Positions 29,501 through 42,554 of a stretch of 64,000 nucleotides of DNA are shown here, one piece after another. The position numbers were made by a program, and so were the translations under genes. Below the pieces are notes generated by a model that worked only from the letters and a program-made list of their open reading frames with translations, ran no database searches and was not told where the DNA came from. Source of the DNA: Asterias amurensis (taxonomy: Eukaryota > Echinodermata > Asteroidea > Forcipulatida > Asteriidae); assembly GCF_032118995.1 (NCBI RefSeq), contig NC_092651.1:17592349-17656348 (forward strand), given 5' to 3'. Numbering within the stretch: position 1 is the first letter of the stretch; every line of letters begins with the position of its first letter.

Positions 29501-32500
29501 AGCCTGTTTGGGGCAAACTTGCATTAACAAATTAAACAGTGCTTTCCAAATGGAACTAGACCTGGGCACACTCGTCAATCAGTCTGGATGATTTCCATAC
29601 CTGCTCTAGAATATTGCTGTTGTAACCTTTAATCTAAAATCTCAATCCGAGTAGCCCATGTCTTTCACACAGACTGAGCAGGCCTATACAGAGCCTTCAG
29701 AAAACCATTAAAGGAACACGTTGCCTCGGATCGGTTGAGTTGGTCTTTGAAAAGCGTATGTAACCGTTTGTTATAAAATGCATATGATTAGAAAGATATT
29801 TTAAAAGTAGAATATAATGATCCACACAAGTATCACTCGAAATTGCATGGTTTTCGCTTTATCTTGTCGACAAACACGGTCGGCCATTTATGGGAGTCAA
29901 ATTTTTGACTCCCATAAATGGCCCACCGTGTTAGTTTGCAAAGTAAAAGGAAAACCCCAAATTTCGAGGCAAATGTGTGTGGATCTTTCTATTATACTTT
30001 TTAAACATCTTTCTAACCATATGCATTTTACAAACGGTTACAAACACTTTTCAAAGACCAACTCGACCGATCCAAGGCAACATGTTCCTTAATCACAAAT
30101 ATTTTTTTACTGTTTACAAATTTCAAAACCAGAAACAAAGTTATTTAAACTGACTGATGAAAAAGATAATGATGATAGTAACTTACATTGCAAAAAGTGT
30201 GCACAACACAAGAGGTCCCCACAGATCCCCTGGAAAGAAAGAAATACATGAGGACAAAACTGTTTAGAAATGTATGAAGAACACTTTATAATTACATGAA
30301 GAGTTTAACCATGTTAACTTTTGATACAGACAATGGTAGAGTAAACAACAACTTAGCCTAGAAGAGCATCATGATCAAAGCAGGCGTGCGTCTGTACTTG
30401 GAATTAGTAATACTATAACAATAATAAAACAGCATTATGCTTGACAATTTAAAAGACTATACAGTTGTAATTACAAAGATACAATATTGACTAGAGACAT
30501 AGAATATCAATTTTTAAAGGCAGTGGACACTATTGGTAATTAGTCAAAATAATTATTAGCATAAAACCTCACTTGGTAACGAGTAATGGGGAGAGGTTGG
30601 TAGTATAAAACATTGTGAGAAACGGCTCCCTCTGAAGTGGAGTAGTTTTTGAGAAAGAAGTAATTTTTCACGAATTTATAGTCAATATATATAAATATAT
30701 AGTCAATACACTAAAACACTTAGTAAATAAACCCATCAGTATTGAGCTGGAGCACAAACAGGAACTTTTATGAACTATTACCCAGTAATGTCTTATCTAT
30801 TGAGAGTGCTTGGGTGAGACTGAGAGTTTATACATCCATGTACATAAACATGTACATGTACAGCCATAAGCCTGCTTTTATAATGACAACACAGCCCTCT
30901 AGCATCTCATGGAAATAATCCAAGCATAAACCCATTTCTTGCATGCTACCATTGTGGTCAAGTGGCTAGTGGTCAAGTGGCTAGACTGCAGGACTTGCAA
31001 TAACATGGTTGTGGGTTTGGAATCCCCCAGCTAACCGCTGATTTCACAATGACTAGAATAAATATTGTCGTCTAGTTACTGAATCACAATTTCTTGATTT
31101 GTGTAATTCATAAATCATAGACGTTAACCCAATGTTTGAATGAGAGAGATTGGCTGTTGTCAGCGTGGGAATTTGCAGAGTTCCCTTGATGGGAAGATCA
31201 TTAAAAAACAAAACAAAAAAACAAACAAACAAAAACAAACAAACAAACAAACAATCAATAGGAGCATACATTATTGGTTCTAGATTGTTTGTCACAAGCT
31301 AAAGATTAAATTGCTACTTACATTCTTTAAGAAGTGCTTTACTCTGTTTTGGGTACATCACATGGAACAGCTTCAACCCTATGGCTTTAATATCTCGCAA
31401 CTGCAAAAAAAAATAAAAGAAAGATATCCTTTTAGGGAAAGCTAAAACAATCAATAAAGTACCAAAACATTTGTGCTACTTATATTTTTTTTAGTTTACA
31501 GAATGTGGGTTCGAGTCTTGGCCTGGTCAATTGTGACATTTGGCTTTTGCGTCCTTGAGCAATGCACTTGATCATAATTGCTTCTCTCCACCCAGGAGTG
31601 CAAACGGGTATCGGCAAGAGCTGGGGAGTAACCTATGATGGACTGGTATCCTGTCTGGGGGGAATAGACAAATTCTCAGTCGTTTAATGCTGACGAAACT
31701 GAGTATAGACACCGGAAAGATGAGCCATATTGGCTCCACACAGATTTTATTCTCTGAGGACACAAACAACCACAAAAGTACAAATTGAAAAAGGGTGCCC
31801 TGACAATTTGCAAAAAGACCAACTGGAGAGGATTTGAAAAGCACACCAAACATGACAAATCAGCCACTGTGGCCCCACAACCAGGCTGTGAGTGTCAACT
31901 GACATTTTTTTTCTTTCTGCAAGTGATGAAATGATTTTTTGTTTTGTTTTACTGAATGCAAAATAACTACAGATGTTGAATTTTTTTTTTTTTTTAACTC
32001 ATAAAAGCAGTGACAAATTACATAAATTAGTTAAACACTTACAAAAACAAACTGTCATAAATAATCATTAGATATAAAAAAGAAAGAGAAGAAATGTAAA
32101 AAAACAAAAACAGGAAAAGGGGAAAAATTGCAGTTATGTCCAATTAAAAGGTACCATTTCCAGACATTGAATACTTACGACTGTTTCCCTGACCGGCTCA
32201 TCGAGTGTGGATGGTTCAGAATCATCTTCAGGTGCTCCTGGGACTGTGATGTCTCCATCGACGGGATGCTCCAGTTCCAAGTCTGTGAACTTGTTATCCA
32301 ACTGTACAAAAAATTGCATGAACTTAAAGAGAATGAACTTAAACTCTGTAGACAATGTTCACAGGTTGGTAAATAACCATGGAAAAAAAAAAAAAAAGAT
32401 TGCAATGCCATACTCCAGCAGGGTTTGGAAGTAAGTGGTTGCAAATGCGAGTAAAACTAAAAACAGTGTTGGGTGAGGCAACCCCTTCCTTTACTACCCC

Positions 32501-33249
32501 CCCCCCCCCTCCCCCTCCCCCAGCGAGTCAAGAAATATTATTGGTTTATTATAATCAGAAAAAATACATTTTCCATCACGGCCAAAGATTAAATTACACA
32601 GGCAGACTACTGACTGTTTTTCCTCTTTTTATTACAAGCTTTTCAATGATACAAAATTTGTTGGGGTGGTCTGGTCTGGTGTAGATATTTGATTTTCTAA
32701 AAAAATTGGTAAATAACCATTATTGTAAATTTATTTTCAAAATAATTGTTATGCATACTCAAAATTTAATTTGAAAGAACAATGCAGACTGTATAATAAT
32801 TCAACTACTAACTTAACTGTGTAAAAATTAAAAACGACATATCTTGGTAAAATGTTTTAAAATGGTTTTTCAAGCTGATTTAAACACCATTTTCTTTGTT
32901 TACAAGCTTTTCAGTGGTCACTCAGTACCCAAATTTAATTTGGTGCAGTATCCATAACATTTACGAGTAAAAACATCAAACATCATACATGGGCATCCAA
33001 CCGAAACACATTCAATTTCAATTGACCTGCGTTGATTTTGTGACTGTGGTGTGGACTGCCAGCCACTCACTGTGGCGACTCGGATTAATAATTACTAAAT
33101 TAGTTCATTATTTGACTAAAAAGTAAGTTACTATAAAAATAGGTTGTGTAACAAACTAGGGAATCCCAAAACAGAACTATCTTTCACGCAAATCTTCAAT
33201 TTAAAAACATTCGAACCTTTAGCGACGAATCTACTGCCACGTCTGCCAT
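26552..33249 (-). CDS. YIPF6: Yip1-domain family member 6 (Golgi five-pass membrane protein)
   Basis: YIPF proteins are five-pass membrane proteins of the Golgi and ER exit sites that act with Rab GTPases and partner YIPF/YIF1 proteins in vesicle traffic and Golgi shape. Seven exons in phase: 33217-33249, 32179-32301, 31322-31400, 30187-30229, 28722-28856, 27961-28118 and 26552-26670, giving 229 residues against about 236 in human YIPF6. The cytosolic N-terminus holds DGDITVPGAP and STLDEPVRETV, the family signature ahead of LRDIKAIGLKLFHVMYP. Membrane segments follow: DLWGPLVLCTLFAM, FSEVFALLSFGAIVVALNSK, SVCVLGYCILPLVISLIVCR, VRLPIVIFAFLWSTFG and AVYPIFLFYFVIGWMVIS. LLGGVISFFQS is typical. 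The first donor (GTTCGA) is weak, so the 11-residue first exon is the least certain part. Confidence 0.93.
27537..27842 (+). mobile_element. tRNA-derived SINE (family A), head truncated
   Basis: GATCCCCAGCGGTGACACTT, then CTTAAGCAAGACACTTCACC, GCGCCGTAGCACCTTGTAAA and a tail TGCGCTAGATAAGACTCTGA. It matches the full copy at 15304 from the B box on. It lies in the last YIPF6 intron. Confidence 0.7.
29115..29501 (+). mobile_element. TTAA-ended MITE, full copy
   Basis: TTAAAGGCAGTGTACACTAT at the left, AATAGTGTCCACTGCCTTTAA split over 29481-29501 at the right, with all the family's inner words. It lies in the YIPF6 intron between the 30187 and 28722 exons. Confidence 0.75.
29708..30092. mobile_element. 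385-bp foldback element, AGGAACACGTTGCC ends
   Basis: TTAAAGGAACACGTTGCC at the left and GGCAACATGTTCCTTAA at the right. The arms mirror each other through AACCGTTTGTTATAAAATGC / GCATTTTACAAACGGTT to a centre with GGGAGTCAAATTTTTGACTC. The whole element can form one hairpin. The TTAA ends again suggest a TTAA-targeting transposase, though TIR and body differ from the 380-bp family. It lies in a YIPF6 intron. Confidence 0.75.
30514..30680 (-). mobile_element. TTAA-ended MITE, one end only
   Basis: TTAAAGGCAGTGGACACTAT through ACGGCTCCCTCTGAAGTGG to TTTTTCACGAATTTATA, where the match stops. It lies in a YIPF6 intron. Confidence 0.7.
31499..31755 (+). repeat. SINE-like element, family B, copy 2
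   Basis: CAGAATGTGGGTTCGAGTCT is a B box. CTTGAGCAATGCACTTGATC, GGGGAGTAACCTATGATGGA and CAGTCGTTTAATGCTGACG follow as in the copy at 780-1065. It lies in the YIPF6 intron upstream of the 31322 exon. Confidence 0.6.
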
Positions 33250-33637
33250 GGTGAAGAATATTGCTGAAAATAATGAATTCTATACAAAAGTATATGTCAA
33301 TGGTTTCCCGTGTTATCAACCCCAAAACCGTTCAAATATTTGGGTAAATGTTTGCACCAGACTAGTATAGCGCCCTCTATTGGCTTTGCTACTAATATTG
33401 TAAACAAGGAGCTGATGTTTTATGTTTTACCCAAGGCTTCCTCTTCCTTCATGGTTAAAAAGAGCTGTTAACAAATTAATCTCCACTGTATGTGGAGTAT
33501 GAAGCTTTTGTATCATGAAGAAAACACATTCAGACAAATAATTGTTCTCTTGTGCTAGCTATTGAACATTGACACGCCCCCCATGTTAAACTTTCACACA
33601 AAAATTAAATAGAATGCTACTTGTCTGATCTCAATTG

Positions 33638-33870
33638 TTAAAGGAACACGTTGCCTTCGGACTGCGTTTTGTTGGGCGTTTTGGGGCTATGACAAGCGTT
33701 TGATGTAAAATGATTACGGTTGGAAATATGTTAAAAAAGTAGAATATAATGATCTACACAAACATGCCTTAGAAATGCTTCGCTTTTGCTAACTTTCTCG
33801 AAACAAAACGCTCCGCCATTTATTTATGGGGGTCAAGATTTTGACTCCCATAAATGGAGATATATAACAG
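33638..33870 (+). mobile_element. Half of the AGGAACACGTTGCC foldback element
   Basis: TTAAAGGAACACGTTGCCTT, AGTAGAATATAATGATCTAC and a centre GGTCAAGATTTTGACTCCCA match the element at 29708 up to just past its centre. The second arm is absent. It lies about 390 bp upstream of the YIPF6 start codon and about 390 bp before the large 30-bp array. Confidence 0.65.
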
Positions 33871-34124
33871 AACAGACGTATGAAGCTAAACCACGAACTA
33901 TACCATGCACGTTCTATGGTAACTGCCGCTGGTTCCCTGTTTCTCATTTGGTTTATGAGAAATGTATGTGCTGTTGGAACCAGTGCTTGCTTAGTCTCTT
34001 GTCCGTGTCGTTTCCTCTTCATCAGTCAAGATGAGAATCATGAATATTTGTTACCTATACTAATTAACTTATTCCGACGACCCGTGGCGTTTTCTCTTCA
34101 AGGCGGCTGCGGACGTAAAGAGCA

Positions 34125-34139
34125 GGGGGGGGGGGGGGG
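34125..34139 (+). repeat. Poly-G run and other G/C homopolymers
   Basis: Fifteen G in a row. Comparable runs stand at 43661-43677, 49583-49593, 49958-49976, 54333-54342 and 55081-55091, and a C-rich run at 32499-32521. All lie outside coding exons. Confidence 0.7.
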
Positions 34140-34258
34140 AGACAGAGAGACGATTGCTAAAAACATCACAAAGATGATAATGGATTGGCATCAGTTTAGT
34201 TTCACTCAGTCAGCAAATTATCGAGGTATTTATTATTATAAAATTATGGTAAGTTTCC

Positions 34259-37200
34259 AACTCAAATTAACTACACAACCGTACAAAACTCAATGGGAAA
34301 CTACACAACCATACACGAGTCAATGGGAAACTACAACACCATACACAAGTCAGTAGGACACTTTACAACCATACACAAGTCAATGGGAAACTACACAACC
34401 ATACACAACTCAATGGGAAACTACACAACCGTACACAAGTCAATGGGAAACAACACAACCATACACAAGTCAATGGGAAACTACACAACCATACACAAGT
34501 CAAAGGGAAATTACACAACCATATACAACTCAATGGGAAACTACACAACCGTACACAAGTCAATGGGAAACTACACAACCATACACAAGTCAATGGGAAA
34601 CGACACAACCATACACAAGTCAATGGGAAACTACACAACCGTACACAACTCAATGGGAAACAACACAACCATACACAATGCAATGGGAAACTACACAACC
34701 ATACACAAGTCAATGCGAAACTACACAACCATACACAAGTCAATGGGAAACTACACAACCATACACAAGTCAATGGGAAATTACACAACCATACACAAGT
34801 CAATGGGAAACTACACAATCATACACAAGTCAATGGGACATTACACAACCGTACACAACTCAATGGGAACTACACAACCATACACAAGTCAATGGGAAAC
34901 TACACAACCATACACAAGTCAATGGGAAACTACACAACCATACACAAGTCAATGGGAAACTACACAACCATACACAAGTCAATGGGAAACTACACAACCA
35001 TACACAAGTCAATGGGAAACTACACAACCATACACAAGTCAATGGGAAACTACACAACCATACACAATGCAATGGGAAACTACACAGCCATACACAAGTC
35101 AATGGGAAACTACACATCCATACACAAGTCAATCGGAAACTACACAACCATACACAAGTCAATGGGAAACTACACAACCATACACAAGTCAATGGGAAAC
35201 TACACAACCATACACAAGTCAATGGGACACTTCACAACCATACACATGTCAATGGAAAACTACACAACCATACACAAGTCAATGGGAAACTACACAACCA
35301 TACACAATGCAATGGGAAACTACACAACCATACACAAGTCAATGGGAAACTACACAACCAAACACAAGTCAATGGGAAACTACACAACCAGACACAAGTC
35401 AACAGGAAACTACACAACCATACAAAATGCAATAGGAAACTACACAACCATACACAAGTTAATGGGAAACTACACAACCATACACAAGTCAATGGGAAAC
35501 TACACAACCATACACAAGTCAGTAGGACACTTTACAACCATACACAAGTCAATGGGAAACTACACAACCATACACAAGTCAATGGGAAACTACACAACCA
35601 TACACAAGTCAATGGGAAACTACACAACCTTACACAAGTCAATTGGAAACTACACAACTATACACAAGTCAATGGGAAACTACACAACCTTACACAAGTC
35701 AATGGGAAACTACACAACCATACACAAGTCAATGGGAAACTACACAACCATACACAAGTCAATGGGGAACTACACAACCATACACAAGTCAATGGGAAAC
35801 TACACAACCATACACAAGTCAATCTGAAACTACACAACCATACACAAGTCAATGGGAGACTACACAACCATACACAAGTCAATGGGAAACTACACAACCA
35901 TACACAATGCAATGGGAAACTACACAGCCATACAAAAGTCAATGGGAAACTACACAACCATACACAATGCAATGGGAAACTACACAACCATACACAAGTC
36001 AATGGGAAACTACACAACCATACACAAGTCAATTGGAAACTACACAACCATACACAAGTCAATGGGACACTTCACAACCATACACAAGTCAATGGGAAAC
36101 TACACAACCACACACAAGTCAATGGGAAATTACACAACCGTACACAACTCAATGGGAACTACACAACCATACACAAGTCAATGGGAAACTACACAACCAT
36201 ACACAAGTCAATGGGAAACTACACAACCATACACAAGTCAATGGGAAACTACACAACCATACACAAGTCAATGGGAAACTACACAACCATACACAAGTCA
36301 ATGGGGAACTACACAACCATACACAAGATAATGGGAAACTACACAACCATACACAAGTCATTTGGAAACTACACAACCATACACAAGTCACTGGGAAACT
36401 ACACAACCATACACAAGTCAATGGGAAACTACACAACCATACACAAGTCAGTGGGGAACTACACAACCATACTAAAGTCAATGGGAAACTACACAACCAT
36501 ACACAAGTCATTGGGAAACTACACAACCATACACAAGTCAATGGGAAACTACACAACCATACACAAGTCAATGGGAAACTACACAACCATACACAAGTCA
36601 ATGGGAAACTACACAACCATACACAATGCAATGGGAAACTACACAGCCATACACAAGTCAATGGGAAACTACACAACCATACACAAGTCAATCGGGAACT
36701 ACACAACCATACACAAGTCAATGGAAAACTACACAACCACACACAAGTCAATGGGAAACTATACAACCATACACAAGTCAATGGGACACTTCACAACCAT
36801 ACACATGTCAATGGAAAACTACACAACCATACACAAGTCAATAGGAAACTACACAACCATACACAATGCAATGGGAAACTACACAACCATACACATGTCA
36901 ATGGGAAACTACACAACCAAACACAAGTCAATGGGAAACTACACAACCAGACACAAGTCAACAGGAAACTACACAACCATACAAAATGCAATGGGAAACT
37001 ACACAACCATACACAAGTTAATGGGAAACTACACAACCATACACAAGTCAATGGGAAACTACACAACCATACACAACTCAATGGGAAACTACACAACCAT
37101 ACACAACTCAATGGGAAACTACACAACCGTACACAAGTCAATGAGAAACTACACAACCATACACAAGTCAACGGGAAACTACACAACCGTACACAATTCA

Positions 37201-39105
37201 ATGGGAACTACACAACCATACACAAGTCAATGGGAAACTACACAACCATACACAAGTCAATGGGAAACTACACAACCATACACAAGTCAATGGGAAACTA
37301 CACAACCATACACAAGTCAATGGGAAACTACACAACCATACACAAGTCAATGGGGAACTACACAACCATACACAAGTCAATGGGAAACTACACAACCATA
37401 CACAAGTCAATGGGAAACTACACAACCATACACAAGTCAACCGGAAACTACACAACCATACACAAGTCAATGGGAAACTACACAACCATACACAAGTCAA
37501 TGGGAAAATACACAACCATACACAATGCAATGGGAAACTACACAACCATACACAAGTCAATGGGAAACTACACAACCAAACACAAGTCAATGGGAGACTT
37601 TACAACCATACACAAGTCAATGGGAAAATACACAACCATACAAAATGCAATGGGAAACTACACAACCATACACAAGTCAATGGGAAACTACACAACCATA
37701 CACAAGTCAATGTGAAACTACACAACCATACACAAGTCAATGGGAAACTACACAACCATACACAATGCAATGGGAACTACACAACCATACACAAGTAAAT
37801 GGGAAACTACACAACCATACACAAGTCAATTGGAAACTACACAACCATACACAAGTCAATGGGACACTTCACAACCATACACAAGTCAATGGGAAACTAC
37901 ACAACCACACACAAGTCAAAGGGAAATTACACAACCGTACACAACTCAATGGGAACTACACAACCATACACAAGTCAATGGGAAACTACACAACCATACA
38001 CAAGTCAATGGGAAACTACACAACCATACACAAGTCAATGGGAAACTACACAACCATACACAAGTCAATGGGAAACTACACAACCATACACAAGTCAATG
38101 GGGAACTACACAACCATACACAAGACAATGGGAAACTACACAACCATACACAAGTCATTGGGAAACTACACAACCATACACAAGTCAATGGGAAACTACA
38201 CAACCATACACAAGTCATTTGGAAACTACACAACCATACACAAGTCACTGGGAAACTACACAACCATACACAAGTCAATGGGAAACTACACAACCATACA
38301 CAAGTCAATGGGAAACTACACAACCATACACAAGTCATTGGGAAACTACACAACCATACACAAGTCAATGGGAAACTACACAACCATACACAAGTCAATG
38401 GGAAACTACACAACCATACACAAGTCAATGGGAAACTACACAACCATACACAATGCAATGGGAAACTACACAGCCATACACAAGTCAATGGGAAACTACA
38501 CAACCATACACAAGTCAATCGGAAACTACACAACCATACACAAGTCAATGGAAAACTACACAACCACACACAAGTCAATGGGAAACTATACAACCATACA
38601 CAAGTCAATGGGACACTTCACAACCATACACATGTCAATGGAAAACTACACAACCATACACAAGTCAATAGGAAACTACACAACCATACACAATGCAATG
38701 GGAAACTACACAACCATACACATGTCAATGGGAAACTACACAACCAAACACAAGTCAATGGGAAACTACACAACCAGACACAAGTCAACAGGAAACTACA
38801 CAACCATACAAAATGCAATGGGAAACTACACAACCATACACAAGTTAATGGGAAACTACACAACCATACACAAGTCAATGGGAAACTACACAACCATACA
38901 CAAGTCAGTAGGACACTTTACAACCATACACAAGTCAATGGGAAACTACACAACCATACACAACTCAATGGGAAACTACACAACCATCCACAAGTCAACG
39001 GGAAACTACACAACCATACACAAGTCAATGGGAAACTACACAACCATACACAAGTCAATGGGAAACTACACAACCATACACAATAATGGGAACTACACAA
39101 TTCAA
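34259..39105. repeat. 30-bp satellite array, about 160 units, with higher-order blocks
   Basis: The unit reads CAATGGGAAACTACACAACC then ATACACAAGT. It repeats without interruption for 4.85 kb. Common variants replace the AAGTC junction by AATGC or AACTC, or GGGAAAC by GGGACAC. A few 29-bp units (GGGAACTAC) occur at about 34861, 36151, 37200, 37770 and 37951. Marker variants recur in the same order at 34855-35401, 36144-36960 and 37941-38787, so larger blocks were copied. As the unit is stop-free in three plus frames and one minus frame, frames up to 1479 codons result. I do not regard these as genes: no start context, no splice logic and no constraint are seen. It lies between YIPF6 and RPL9. 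Confidence 0.95.
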
Positions 39106-42100
39106 TTAAAAACCTGAATACATACATTCATAAAAAAGTAGGTTTGTATCATAAAATAGCTTAAAAAGAGAATTACAACTATAAACTTAAAATAATTTTC
39201 TAACAGTTGTTTTTGTCTTTATTCAAAATAAACACATGAGAAATGAATGTCTTCTGACATGTACTTGTGTGTTACCCTGCCTAGAAACAAAACAAATATT
39301 TGCCACAGCCACTCATCTCATAATTTCTACATGATTTTATTAAATTCAACTAAGTATGTACTTCCTTTTTGTATTCTTTCATTGGCCTGTTCCATTGGAT
39401 ACAAACAGATGGGTGTTCAAGATAGAAGGCCAAGTTGCAGAGCAGATGATTTCATCCTTCCAACGCATCAAAGTTCAGCTTTCATTAATGGCTCAAGACA
39501 ATTTTGTGTGGTATTATCGTTTCTATTTGTGGAAAAAGGGAACAGTTAAAGAAGCTTGGTTGTTCTTAAAGCAGTTTCTGTAGTATCATTTACATGAAAC
39601 TTTATATATTAAAATAATGTGCAATTTCTTCTTGATTATACAAGTTGGACATGGACAATGTTGTACTGCTATGTATTGTTGTAAAAACGAATTGTACAAA
39701 TGCATACATTTTCTTCTCATGTTTAGATTAAAGTTCCATACTTTTATGATGTATGTATGTACTTTGAATTGTTGAAATAACCTTTGGTGGAAAAAAATGC
39801 GTCTAGGGAGATTGGTACCACTTTCACTTTTTTTAAACTTCTTTTAACAAATAAAACAACTCGTCATCAAAGATATGTCAGCAATATAGTATGGTTTTAT
39901 AATCCTCGTTATAATCAAATTTCAACATTACAGAAATAATAGTTAAAATGGCTTCAACCACAACTTTGAAGAGGGATTGTTTCTTTCCATCATTTTAACC
40001 TTTTGTACAACGTATTTCCAACTGCAAATTAACAATGTTTTTTATAAACAACAATGGAATAATACGGTATTTGCCTATCATTAAAGAAATAAAGATTGTG
40101 CGAATAGACGCACCAAATGCAATAATAGCTTCCTCTGATTTATTTTCAACTTTGTGTGTGAATCTTCATTTCATTCACATTCTAGAGTTAAGTTTTTGAG
40201 GCAAAAGTTATTGTCAACGGTGGAGGAAGGGAGACAGTTTGTTACATCAAAGTTTTTAATGAAATTTTTCGATGCAAATTGTCAACCAATGGATCTCCAT
40301 GTTCAGTGTACTTTTGTTTCTTTTATACAGCACTCATTAAGTTGACTGATATTTGGAAGAGCAAAGGAACTACGCATAAATGTAACATGGAGGCAGGAAA
40401 TATTGTATTTTCCTTCATCCATGGTTGTGATAAAAATCTTGATCAAAATTATTGAAGAACATGTTGCTGCGTTTATGCGCATATATGTTTGTGTTTATTA
40501 TTAGATTTTGGTTCCTTTTTCATTGGAAAATGCAACTTCTGTTATGACAAACAAGAGAGGAAAGCCTAAAACCATTCGAACCGTAAAAAGCCTGTAACTT
40601 TAACGCTTTTCTGCATTTGAAGACAACTTGATATTCAAAGATTCAAAATATTTATTGTCACGGTATCAGCATGAAATTTGTTTTCCCTGTGTTGGGCCTA
40701 TAAGGAGAATCTAGTACAAGTATAGGCATAAAAACAATAGACAACAAGAATATATTTATAAAATTAAAGTAATAGAAAGGGGGATAATACAGATCATAAA
40801 ATACACAATAATCAACAAATTTTAAAAATGCACCACGTTATCTCGACCAACTATTGTTACAAAGGTTAATATTGCGCTATAGGTAGAAAACGAGTTCTTA
40901 AAACTGTTGGTCTTGAGACATAGTTGTCGGACCCTGCCTGAGTGGTTCTGAAAAAATTGATGGTTAAAACTTATTAAACTGAGTCATAATGTAATCTTCC
41001 ATGATTTCTTGCATGCTCTTATAGTGTCTGCTCAAATAATCCTGCTGGCCTTTTTGGGGATGCGCTGGAGTTTCTTACAATTTGCCGGGGAGAGTGAAAA
41101 ATACAACAGAAACTTAAGATAGATTGAAGATATTCAACATACACGATACATTCCTTATTGTCGAGATTATTATGGATCGGTAAGAATGTCAATGTCACGG
41201 TAAATATTTGCGTGGTTTCAATGAAATTGCTTCACGGACAACTTTTTAAAAGTTTCCACTAGTCACAAACTTTCAAACCAATATTGATATAAACTCAATT
41301 TATTTATGGATTTAAGTTAGCCAGTAAAGTAAAGTTTAATTCATGCCGTGTCATTTTTAATTTGTATACATTTACCTAAGACGACTCTTCTAACTGAAAA
41401 GCGCATCGAGTTGAAAATGCTTTTAAAACATTATCCAGTGTGGTGATTTAAAAGTTGAGTTGATTTATATGATTAAAAACAGGTAAGCCCTATCTATTTC
41501 CTTTCATCTATTACACCGAAGCCCTGCTTAAAGTCGCAATTGAGTTATTGGTTGACATGACAACACTTTGCTAGAGGTTAAACACTGTACAAACGGTTTT
41601 TAATTATCAGGAAAGAAAGAAACTGTAATTCAACGTAACAATAATTACTACCAAAGCCTACATCTTATAAATATTCAAGTAAAAGTCACCACAATGACTT
41701 ACATTTCATTTGAACTATAGCCCCCCTAATACAACTATCATGACTTGTTATCTATCATAGCAGTTTTTCGTAAATGAGATATACCGGTTCGTAATAATTA
41801 TTACGATTAATGCTTACTCGGTAGTGATATTCCTGGTAATTATTATAACTTTGTGTTCCCGTATTTTCCTGTCTTTTCAAAGCCCCTACGTAATTAATTG
41901 TCAGTGCTAAAAAGTATTGGTATATTTTGAAATTGCTCGCGCCCGAACACTAAAACAAATTATTTAGATCTAAAAAGAACACAATTAGAAGGGCGTGGCC
42001 GGAACGGACCAAGTATTAATAAATGACTTTGTGTCTCGGTTTCTGTTCACAGTATTTGGGCTTATTATTGTTGCTTTCGTCTGAAAAGAAAAAGGTTTTT

Positions 42101-42550
42101 AAAAAGGGGGAATTAATATAATTGTTTATGCTTGTTCGTGTTCTGTTTTGCTCAATTATCTTTGATGGAATATATTTTTACAATAGCCAAGAGGTGACGA
42201 GAGACAAATAAGCCCCATTAGTTGTCAGGGTGCCACTATAGGCCAAAAGTCATGCGTAAAACAGGGTTATCATTCCATGCCCTCAAATTCTGTTTAATAA
42301 TATTGTTTTGGGGTCATGCAATTAATTGTGTCGCTAGGGGCCTTTAACAATTTATCACAACCTGGGTGCTATGTGCTTCAGCTTTTGAGGAGATGTGATA
42401 AATTCAGATTTTCCACTTCTTAAATTTAATTTCCATGTAACTTTCCACATTTTGGGTACAAAATTGTCTGTACAGGTGTGCATAAGACACAGCGGTTCGG
42501 AACTTTTCGTGTGCTCTCAGAACATTCCGGCACGGTTCGCGACGATCCCC
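39106..42550. other. A/T-rich gap, no gene seen
   Basis: No frame here has a recognisable product. The stretch 40640-41100 has a moderately G/C-richer look (TTATTGTCACGGTATCAGCA and CTGCTGGCCTTTTTGGGGAT) that resembles dispersed repeats, but I see no second copy in this window. Confidence 0.5.
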
Positions 42551-42554
42551 CAAG

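Noticed and set aside
34259-39105. CRISPR-like array because of a 30-bp period
   Set aside because: There are no unique spacers, units abut directly, and this is a spliced eukaryotic genome.
34678-39117. Open frame of 1479 codons and several of 300-700 codons as giant repeat proteins
   Set aside because: The 30-bp unit has no stop in three plus frames, so length is automatic. Units of 29 bp shift the frame freely, and no frame is favoured by the substitutions.
39247-39583. Overlapping frames of 100 and 75 codons as a gene
   Set aside because: Neither resembles a known product, both are in A/T-rich sequence and no splice or start context supports them.
40640-41100. Possible transposon fragment (TTATTGTCACGGTATCAGCA...)
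   Set aside because: It looks like dispersed repeat sequence, but no second copy, inverted ends or coding frame could be found in the window.
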